Assembly: GCA_021159405.1 (NCBI GenBank)
Contig: JAGGRX010000136.1
Span: 1 to 11,995 of the forward strand
DNA: 11,995 nt
From: Candidatus Bipolaricaulota bacterium
GTDB taxonomy: Bacteria; Bipolaricaulota; Bipolaricaulia; Bipolaricaulales; Bipolaricaulaceae
Direction of reading: 5' to 3'
Both the position numbers and the translations under genes were made by a program. A model generated the notes under the pieces. The model worked only from the letters and a program-made list of their open reading frames with translations, had not been told where the DNA came from and did no database searches. This document shows positions 6,638-11,995 of the stretch, piece by piece; within the stretch, counting starts at the first letter, position 1; every line of letters begins with the position of its first letter.

Positions 6638-7645
6638 ATGCCGGAGCTTAGGAAAGGCCCGCTTCTGAGGCGCTGGGTCATCGTCGCCCCTGAGCGGGGA
6701 AAGCGCCCTTTGGATTTCCGGACCGAAGATGCCCCTGAGATCAAGCGAAGGGGAAAGTGCCCATTTTGTCCTGGAAACGAACACATGACCCCTCCGGAGA
6801 TCTACAGGGTCCCTGCCGGCGACTGGCGGGTCCGGGTGGTGCCAAATAAGTTCCCGGCCCTCTCGGACTACCCCGCCCTGAACCCCGCTTCGCAGGGGCC
6901 CTTCCTCAAGATGAACGGGGTGGGGGCTCACGAGGTGGTCATCGACACGCCTGACCATGCCCATGACCTGGATGAGCTCCCCCAGGAGCAGGTGGAGCTC
7001 GTGGTGGAGACCTATGTACATCGGCTCCGCTGCCTGGCCGAGGATGGGCGCTTCCGCTACGTGCAGCTTTTCAAGAACCACGGTGCCAAGGGAGGGGCTT
7101 CCCTTTCGCACCCTCACTCCCAAATCGTAGCTACCCCGATCGTTCCGCCCGAAGTCGAGGCCCGGCTAGGCGCTGCCCGCGACCATTACGAGCGCAGCGG
7201 AACCTGCCTGGTTTGCACGCTCCTTGAGGAAGAGCTTTCCGCTGGGGAACGAGTGGTTGAGGTTTCGGAAAAGTTCGTTGTCCTTGCCCCTTACGACTCC
7301 CGGTTTCCATTTGAGCTTCTCATCGTGCCCCGGTTCCATGCCCACGACTTTGTCGCCATGACCCAGGAGGAGAGGGCAGCGTTTGCCGGCGTGCTGAGGC
7401 GGACGTTGGCGCGGCTCAGGAACCTCCTGGGCGACGTGCCGTATAACTTCGTCCTTCAAACGAGCCCGGTCCCTGAGCCGGGGAAAGGGTGGGATTGGCC
7501 TGAGCTTCCGTCGGGGTACCATTGGCATTTGGAGATCCTTCCCCGGCTTACCCAACTGGCCGGTTTTGAATGGGGAACAGGGATGTACATCAACCCCGTG
7601 CCGCCGGAGGAGGCAGCCCGGCATCTGCGGGGGGTAAAGCAATAA
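6638..7645 (+). CDS. galT: Galactose-1-phosphate uridylyltransferase (GalT), HIT superfamily
   Basis: A 335-residue cytosolic enzyme that, in the family, swaps UMP between UDP-glucose and galactose 1-phosphate (Leloir pathway). The opening MPELRKGPLLRRWVIVAP matches short thermophile-type GalT. Zinc ligands are visible as Cys41-x2-Cys44 (CPFCPGNE), His98 (GAHEV) and His158; the catalytic triad motif HPHSQ (158-162) supplies the uridylyl-accepting His160 and Gln162. The second HIT half ends in GYHWHLEILPR (293-303). A second Cys pair (190 and 193) starts the C-terminal half. Start: ATG 15 nt after the previous stop, with GGAAGG 8 nt before it. Relatives with the same fold are ADP-glucose phosphorylases, so the nucleotide and sugar are not certain. 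It is followed by the aldolase gene after 9 nt. Confidence 0.88.
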   Translation: MPELRKGPLLRRWVIVAPERGKRPLDFRTEDAPEIKRRGKCPFCPGNEHMTPPEIYRVPAGDWRVRVVPNKFPALSDYPALNPASQGPFLKMNGVGAHEVVIDTPDHAHDLDELPQEQVELVVETYVHRLRCLAEDGRFRYVQLFKNHGAKGGASLSHPHSQIVATPIVPPEVEARLGAARDHYERSGTCLVCTLLEEELSAGERVVEVSEKFVVLAPYDSRFPFELLIVPRFHAHDFVAMTQEERAAFAGVLRRTLARLRNLLGDVPYNFVLQTSPVPEPGKGWDWPELPSGYHWHLEILPRLTQLAGFEWGTGMYINPVPPEEAARHLRGVKQ

Positions 7646-7654
7646 GGAGGTGTC

Positions 7655-8653
7655 ATGCCATTCTTTGGTGGAGAGGAACTGCGGCGGATTTATCTAAAGG
7701 CACAAAAGGAGCGGTTCGCCCTGGTGGCCAACAACTTCGCCGAGCCCAACGTGCTTCTGGGACTCCTTTCGGCCTATGAAGAGGCAAAAAGCGATCTTCT
7801 CCTTCAGATCTCTTTGGGAGCGGCGAAGTTCGCGGGTGGCGGAAGACCCCTCCCTGGCCTGAGGGCCCTTGTGGGGTACGTGCGGGCCCTGGCCGCCGAC
7901 GTCAAGATCGGCGTGTTCGTCAACTTGGATCACATCACCCCCGATCACATCGACGATTTCCTGAGGCCGGCCATCGAGGAGGGGCTTTGTTCCTCGGCGA
8001 TGATCGATGCCTCCGCTTTGCCCTTCGAGGACAACGTGGCCGCCACAAAGCAGGTGGTAGAGCTCGCTCGCCCGCATGGCGTGTTGGTGGAGGGTGAGCT
8101 CGGAAAGATCAAGGGGGTAGAGGAGGGGGTCGCCTCCGACGAGGCCTTTTATACCGACCCCGATGAGGCCCTGGAGTTCGTGGAGAGGACCGGGGTGGAT
8201 CTTTTGGCCGTCTCCGTGGGGACGCAACATGGGGTGTCAAAGGGGCGGGACCTCGTGTTGCGGGTGGATTTGGCTCAGAAGATAGACGAACGGCTTCGGG
8301 GTGCAGGCTTTCAGGTCCCCCTGGTTCTGCACGGGGCGTCGGGCCTCTCGGGGGACCAGGTCAAGGCCCTGGTGGCAGCCGGGGTGTGCAAGGTGAACAA
8401 GGACACCACCTACCAGTACGTCTATGCCCACGCTGCCTGTTCCTTCTACCTTGAAAACCGCGCTGAGATCCTCCCACCCGAGGGCGCCACGTTCGATCCC
8501 ATCACCTTTGAGGTCAGCGCCGGCAATTGGTCCCCCAACAAGAAGGTTTTCGACCCTCGGGTGATGGGGAGGAAGGTCCAGGCTGCCATTTCCGAGGTGG
8601 CTAGGGAGTGCTTGCGGCAAGTAGGGTCGGAAGGGAGGTCGCTTTATGCCTAA
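7655..8653 (+). CDS. fba: Class II fructose-bisphosphate aldolase (or tagatose-bisphosphate aldolase)
   Basis: A 332-residue zinc aldolase that splits or forms fructose 1,6-bisphosphate from dihydroxyacetone phosphate and glyceraldehyde 3-phosphate. It shows the catalytic Asp92 and zinc ligand His93 (NLDHITPDHIDD), MIDASALPFEDN (116-127), the glutamates of VEGELG (145-150), zinc ligand His192 (GTQHG), His226 (VLHGASGL) and the phosphate-binding NKDT (248-251), so all zinc and catalytic positions are present. Tagatose-bisphosphate aldolases (GatY/KbaY) share these motifs; the PFK right behind makes the fructose enzyme more likely. The ATG has an AAGGAGG ribosome binding site that overlaps the galT stop codon. 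The last 8 nt overlap the PFK start, implying coupled translation. Confidence 0.92.
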   Translation: MPFFGGEELRRIYLKAQKERFALVANNFAEPNVLLGLLSAYEEAKSDLLLQISLGAAKFAGGGRPLPGLRALVGYVRALAADVKIGVFVNLDHITPDHIDDFLRPAIEEGLCSSAMIDASALPFEDNVAATKQVVELARPHGVLVEGELGKIKGVEEGVASDEAFYTDPDEALEFVERTGVDLLAVSVGTQHGVSKGRDLVLRVDLAQKIDERLRGAGFQVPLVLHGASGLSGDQVKALVAAGVCKVNKDTTYQYVYAHAACSFYLENRAEILPPEGATFDPITFEVSAGNWSPNKKVFDPRVMGRKVQAAISEVARECLRQVGSEGRSLYA

Positions 8654-9740
8654 CGTGAAGAAGATCGGAGTGCTCACGGGAGGCGGGGATTCCCCAGGGA
8701 TCAACTCGGCCCTCAGGGCCATCGTGAGGAGAGCCTCTGCCGAGGGGATCGAGGTGGTGGGCTTTCGGGATGGCTGGAAGGGGCCAATAGAAGGTGACGC
8801 CCAGCCCCTCACCCTCGCCGACGTCTCCGGGATCCTCTATATGGGCGGGACCATCCTGGGCACCTCCCGCACCAATCCCTTCCGGAAGGAAAAACGGGAC
8901 GGGGAGGTGGTCTGGGAGCCCACGGAGAAGGTGGATGCGATCGTCGAAAACTTGGAGAAGCTTTCGATCGATGCCCTGATCGCCATCGGGGGCGACGATA
9001 CCCTAGGGGTGGCCCACCGGCTCGCGAAATACGGGGTTAAAGCCGTGGGCATCCCCCAGACCATCGACAACGACATCGGGGGAACGGACTACGCCATCGG
9101 CTTTCATTCGGCTCTGGCCACGGTAACCGATGCCCTGGACAAGCTTCACACCACCGCCCACGCCCATCACCGGCTGCTCATCGTGGAGGTCATGGGGCGG
9201 GATTCCGGTTGGATTGCCGTCTATGGGGGCCTTGCCGGCGGGGCGGACGTGATCCTCGTGCCTGAAGGGCCGCCTGAGGGCTCCTTCTCGGTGGACGACG
9301 TGGAAAAGGTGGTGAAAAGGCGCCTTGCGCAGGGGAAGAGGTTCTCCATCGTGGTAGTGGCAGAAGGTGCCCGCCCCAGGGAGCTCGGCGGCCGGCAGGT
9401 GGCGCGCGGTGAGGTGGATGCCTTTGGGCACGTGCAGCTTGGCGGGGTGGGCTATTGGCTGGCGGATGAGCTCAAGAAGAGAGATCTTCCCCTCACCCCC
9501 CGGGTGACCGTGCTCGCTTACCTCCAGCGGGGCGGCATCGCCACCCCCTTCGATCGGCTGCTCGCCACCAGGTTCGGGGTCAAGGCGGTGGAGTTCGCCT
9601 TGGAAGGCCGGTTCGACGTGCTCACCGGCCTCTGGGGCACGGAGATCCGGGCCGTCCCCTTGGGGGAAGCGCTGGCTCAGTGCCCCAAGCCGGTCGATCC
9701 GGAGCTGTTGCGGGTGGCAAAGGTTATCTGTCCCGGTTAG
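8646..9740 (+). CDS. pfkA: 6-phosphofructokinase, group III-like, possibly pyrophosphate-dependent
   Basis: A 364-residue phosphofructokinase converting fructose 6-phosphate to fructose 1,6-bisphosphate. It has the phosphate-donor loop GVLTGGGDSPGINSALR (8-24), GTSRTNPF (72-79), IGGDDT (114-119), PQTIDNDIGGTD (137-148) with catalytic Asp141 and Asp143, and EVMGRDSGWIA for the sugar phosphate. In E. coli numbering Asp118 is position 104 and Gln138 is position 124. Asp at 104 is the mark of PPi-dependent enzymes, while 124 is Lys in PPi enzymes and Gly in most ATP enzymes; here it is Gln (CAG at 9057-9059). The donor is therefore unresolved, with PPi somewhat favoured by the Asp and the overall group III look (SRTNPF, GGTDYAIGF). 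Start ATG at 8646 has GGGAGG 7 nt upstream and lies inside the aldolase end. The protease gene follows after 13 nt. Confidence 0.94.
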   Translation: MPNVKKIGVLTGGGDSPGINSALRAIVRRASAEGIEVVGFRDGWKGPIEGDAQPLTLADVSGILYMGGTILGTSRTNPFRKEKRDGEVVWEPTEKVDAIVENLEKLSIDALIAIGGDDTLGVAHRLAKYGVKAVGIPQTIDNDIGGTDYAIGFHSALATVTDALDKLHTTAHAHHRLLIVEVMGRDSGWIAVYGGLAGGADVILVPEGPPEGSFSVDDVEKVVKRRLAQGKRFSIVVVAEGARPRELGGRQVARGEVDAFGHVQLGGVGYWLADELKKRDLPLTPRVTVLAYLQRGGIATPFDRLLATRFGVKAVEFALEGRFDVLTGLWGTEIRAVPLGEALAQCPKPVDPELLRVAKVICPG

Positions 9741-9753
9741 GTAGGAGGTAGGC

Positions 9754-10893
9754 GTGCGAAGGGCGCTTCTGTTGGTGTTGGCCATTGGCTTCATCGCCCT
9801 GGGGGCGGGCCAGGAAGCCGACCTGTTTTCCCCCCTTGAGGACGTATACCGACTCATCCACACCTACTACTACCGGGCGGATCAGGTCACCGACGAGCAG
9901 CTGCTGCACGGGGCATTGCGGGGGATGATCGAGTCCTTGGGCGATCCTTACTCCGCCTTCTTCGACCCGGAGGAGTATGCCCGCTGGCAGGAGTCCCTAT
10001 CCGGAGAGTACTCCGGGGTGGGGATGGAGATCACCATTCGGGACGGGAAGGTGACGGTGGTGTCTCCCTTGCCCGGGACCCCGGCCGAGCAAGCGGGCAT
10101 CCGCCCCGGCGACTGGATCCAGGCCGTGGACGGGAAGTCCACCGAGGGCTGGACCCTGGAGCAGGCCTCCATGGCCATCCGGGGGCCGGAGGGTACCCCG
10201 GTTACCCTCACCGTTCAGCACCCCGACGGCACCGTGGAGGACATAACCATCCTCCGGGCCCGCATCCACGTGGACCCGGTGCGGGCCGAGTACCTCGCGG
10301 ACGAACACGTGGGGTACGTGCGGATCCTTCGCTTCGACTTCGATACCCCAGCGGAGTTGGGGAAAGCCCTTTACAGCTTCCCCTTGGACGAACTTCAGGG
10401 CCTGATCCTGGACCTGCGCTACAACCCCGGGGGGCTCCTCCAGTCCGCGGTGGGCGTGGCCAGCTTCTTCATCGACGAGGGGGTGATCGTCCGCACCACA
10501 GGCCCCTCCTTCGGAAGCCGGGTTTACTCTTCCCACGGCAACAGCTTTCCCAACCTGCCCCTGGCCGTGCTCGTCAACGAGGGCACGGCGTCCGCTTCGG
10601 AGATCGTGGCCGGGGCGATCCAAGACCATGGGGTAGGGGTGCTGGTGGGGCGAAAGACGTTCGGCAAAGGCCTGATCCAGGAATTCGTGATGCGTCTTCC
10701 AGACGGTTCGGCGATCAAGCTGACCACTGGCGAGTACTTCACCCCAAGCGGGCACCCGGTGCAGGACGTGGGACTGGAGCCGGACATCGAGGTAAAGTGG
10801 CCGGAAGGGCTCGCGGAGGGGGAAGACCCGGACCTGGCCGCCGCCTTGGAGTGGATTCATTCACAAGTTGCCGAGCCGGCAAAGGTTCCCTGA
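9754..10893 (+). CDS. ctpA: C-terminal processing peptidase, S41 family (CtpA/Prc type)
   Basis: A 379-residue periplasmic serine protease that trims the C-termini of exported or envelope proteins. A signal peptide or N-terminal anchor (MRRALLLVLAIGFIALGAGQ) is followed by the helical lid (about 25-80, with LGDPYSAFFDPEEY), a PDZ domain (about 84-165: GVGMEITIRDGKVTV and PAEQAGIRPGDWI) that recognises the substrate tail, and the protease core. The catalytic Ser280 (EGTASASEI) and Lys305 (TFGKG) lie 25 residues apart, as in characterised CtpA/Prc; the LDLRYNPGG oxyanion segment is at 219-227. All catalytic parts are intact. It starts with GTG, and GGAGG lies 5 nt before it. It ends 4 nt before the preferred gpsA start. 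Position next to a SurA-like chaperone gene fits an envelope quality-control role; the operon otherwise is metabolic. Confidence 0.95.
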   Translation: MRRALLLVLAIGFIALGAGQEADLFSPLEDVYRLIHTYYYRADQVTDEQLLHGALRGMIESLGDPYSAFFDPEEYARWQESLSGEYSGVGMEITIRDGKVTVVSPLPGTPAEQAGIRPGDWIQAVDGKSTEGWTLEQASMAIRGPEGTPVTLTVQHPDGTVEDITILRARIHVDPVRAEYLADEHVGYVRILRFDFDTPAELGKALYSFPLDELQGLILDLRYNPGGLLQSAVGVASFFIDEGVIVRTTGPSFGSRVYSSHGNSFPNLPLAVLVNEGTASASEIVAGAIQDHGVGVLVGRKTFGKGLIQEFVMRLPDGSAIKLTTGEYFTPSGHPVQDVGLEPDIEVKWPEGLAEGEDPDLAAALEWIHSQVAEPAKVP

Positions 10894-10897
10894 TCGC

Positions 10898-11887
10898 TTG
10901 CAAGCCGCCGTGCTCGGGGCGGGAAGCTGGGGCACCGCTTTCTCCCGGCTTCTCGCCCGGGCCGGCCATCGGGTTACCCTGTGGGCGAGGCGACCCGAGC
11001 AGGCCGCCGCCCTTTCCCGCGACCGAGAGAACCGTGAGTATCTCCCCGGGGTGAGGCTTCCGGATGAGGTTCTGATTACATCAGATCTAGCCGAAGCCGT
11101 GGCAGGGGCCCAGGTGGTGTTCTTCGCGATCCCCAGTTTCGCCATGAGGGACGTGGCCCGCCGGGTTGCGCCCCACCTTCCGGCAGGTATTCCGATCGTG
11201 CATCTCGCCAAGGGGCTGGAGCGGCCGACGGGCCTCCGTATGTCGCAGGTGCTATCCTGTGTCCTCCCAGGGCACCCCCTGTTCGCCCTATCCGGCCCTT
11301 CCCATGCCGAGGAAGTGGGGCGGGATCATCCCACCGCGGTGGTCCTGGCTGGAGAGGACTTGGGGCTTGGGGCCCGCCTTCAGCATGCCTTGATGACGCG
11401 TAGATTCCGGGTGTACCTGTCGGATGACCTCCTTGGGGTGGAGTTCTGTGGGGCGGTGAAGAATGTGCTTGCTATCGGGACCGGCATTTCCGATGGCTTG
11501 GGTTACGGGGACAACACCCGGGCTGCCCTGATCACCCGTGGCCTGGTGGAGATGGCCCGCTTCGGCCGGGCGGTGGGGGCGCGGGCCGAGACGTTCTACG
11601 GGCTGGCCGGACTTGGGGATCTCGTGGTCACCGCCACCAGCGAGCATTCCAGGAACCGCCGGGTGGGCCTCCGCATCGGCCAGGGGGAGTCCTTGGATGA
11701 AATCCTCTCCGGGATGCGGATGGTGGCCGAGGGGGTGTTCGCGGTCGAGGTCCTGTACAAGAAGGCAGCCGAGCTGGGCGTGGAGATGCCCATCACCGAG
11801 GCGGTGTACCGGGTGCTCTACAAAGGGGAACCCCCCCGGGCCCAGATCGACCGGCTCATGCTCCGTCCCCCCCGCCGGGAGTTCTAA
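10898..11887 (+). CDS. gpsA: Glycerol-3-phosphate dehydrogenase [NAD(P)+]
   Basis: A 329-residue cytosolic dehydrogenase reducing dihydroxyacetone phosphate to sn-glycerol 3-phosphate, the backbone of phospholipids. The Rossmann loop VLGAGSWGTAF stands at residues 5-15, the substrate segment LSGPSHAEEVG near 131-141, the catalytic Lys188 in CGAVKNVLAIGTGISDG, the GYGDNTRAALITRGL helix and FYGLAGLGDLVVT at 233-245. Start choice: the frame opens at a TTG at 10868 inside the protease gene, which would add 10 residues. The TTG at 10898 lies 4 nt after that gene's stop and gives the family's usual beginning two or three residues before the Rossmann strand; an AAAGG sits 12 nt before it, a little far. 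Either start is possible. It is the last gene of the cluster; no hairpin terminator is visible after it. Confidence 0.94.
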   Translation: MQAAVLGAGSWGTAFSRLLARAGHRVTLWARRPEQAAALSRDRENREYLPGVRLPDEVLITSDLAEAVAGAQVVFFAIPSFAMRDVARRVAPHLPAGIPIVHLAKGLERPTGLRMSQVLSCVLPGHPLFALSGPSHAEEVGRDHPTAVVLAGEDLGLGARLQHALMTRRFRVYLSDDLLGVEFCGAVKNVLAIGTGISDGLGYGDNTRAALITRGLVEMARFGRAVGARAETFYGLAGLGDLVVTATSEHSRNRRVGLRIGQGESLDEILSGMRMVAEGVFAVEVLYKKAAELGVEMPITEAVYRVLYKGEPPRAQIDRLMLRPPRREF

Positions 11888-11910
11888 AGGTGACCGCGTA
11901 CTTGTATGGG

Positions 11911-11939
11911 TTGATGGCAGGAGGGTGCCCCGCTAGAAT
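11911..11939 (+). promoter_or_regulatory. Promoter of the tRNA-Val gene
   Basis: TTGATG (11911-11916), a 17-bp spacer and TAGAAT (11934-11939) sit about 11 nt before the tRNA. Transcription should start near 11946, so the primary tRNA has a very short 5' leader for RNase P. Confidence 0.7.
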
Positions 11940-11950
11940 TCCTTTGTTGA

Positions 11951-11995
11951 GGGCGGATAGCTCAGTTGGTAGAGCGCTCCCTTCACGGGGGAGAA
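11951..11995 (+). tRNA. tRNA-Val(CAC), 5' part, cut by the window end
   Basis: The first 45 nt of a tRNA are present: acceptor arm GGGCGGA, T8-A9, D-arm GCTC/GAGC with loop AGTTGGTA, then a perfect anticodon stem CTCCC/GGGAG with loop TTCACGG. Position 33 is T and the anticodon reads CAC (codon GTG, valine). The T arm and 3' acceptor lie outside the window, so they cannot confirm identity. Confidence 0.85.

Noticed and set aside
9003..9863. Long open frame on the minus strand opposite PFK (286 codons)
   Set aside because: It is antisense to a motif-rich real gene, has low-complexity composition, crosses into the ctp gene, and shows no recognisable domain; GC-rich sequence often gives such shadows.
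9997..10860. Long minus-strand frame opposite the Ctp protease gene (287 codons)
   Set aside because: Same reasons: complete overlap with a real gene on the other strand, no motifs, no start signal of note.
11888..11950. Terminator between gpsA and the tRNA
   Set aside because: No stem with a following T-tract is visible; the region is explained by the tRNA promoter.
11951..11995. Other anticodon readings (UUC for Glu, UCA for Trp or Sec)
   Set aside because: They require a mismatched anticodon stem or a C at position 33; the CAC reading gives a perfect five-pair stem and T33.

Overview
The window is compact, moderately GC-rich bacterial DNA: gaps between genes are short, stop and start codons often overlap, there are several GTG/TTG starts, and Shine-Dalgarno sequences are strong (GGAGG type). 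It looks like core metabolism plus sugar transport from a diderm, possibly thermophilic, deep-branching bacterium. The group III-like phosphofructokinase, the short GalT type and the periplasmic proteins fit a lineage such as Bipolaricaulota or a Thermotogota-like group. This placement is an impression from the proteins, not something the sequence proves. I see no mobile element, CRISPR array, phage gene or toxin-antitoxin pair.

Left third, minus strand (1-3487): a four-gene CUT1-type sugar ABC transporter operon, read from right to left. The order is solute-binding protein (2109-3347), membrane permease 1 (1182-2066), membrane permease 2 (364-1185) and the ATPase (360 running off the left edge). 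A very good sigma70-type promoter (TTGACG, 18 bp, TATAAT) drives it. A 12-bp near-palindrome, TGGTTTAGACCA, abuts and slightly overlaps its -10 box. It matches the operator core known for GntR/HutC-family amino-sugar regulators (DasR/NagR type) at 11 of 12 positions. A perfect 12-bp stem-loop with a T-rich tail separates the binding-protein gene from the permeases and probably sets the expression ratio.

Centre, plus strand (3546-5844): divergent from the transporter, a GT4 glycosyltransferase overlaps by 4 bp an NDP-sugar nucleotidyltransferase. Together they form a two-gene cassette that would activate a sugar phosphate and transfer the sugar to an unknown acceptor.

Right half, plus strand (5850-11887): a tight six-gene cluster. 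It holds a SurA-like periplasmic chaperone without its isomerase domain, a GalT-type nucleotidyltransferase, a class II fructose-bisphosphate aldolase, a phosphofructokinase with an unusual donor-site residue pair (Asp118/Gln138), a C-terminal processing protease and glycerol-3-phosphate dehydrogenase. A TTGACA promoter and a perfect 10-bp inverted repeat, whose right arm holds the ribosome binding site, precede it. Together GalT, aldolase and PFK connect galactose or glucose 1-phosphate, fructose bisphosphate and triose phosphates; GpsA draws dihydroxyacetone phosphate off toward phospholipids. The chaperone and protease serve the envelope.

At the right edge, a tRNA-Val(CAC) gene with its own promoter starts and is cut by the window end. 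No strikingly new system is evident. The best leads are the regulatory elements (operator, two hairpins), the PFK active-site pair and the uncharacterised glycosyltransferase cassette.
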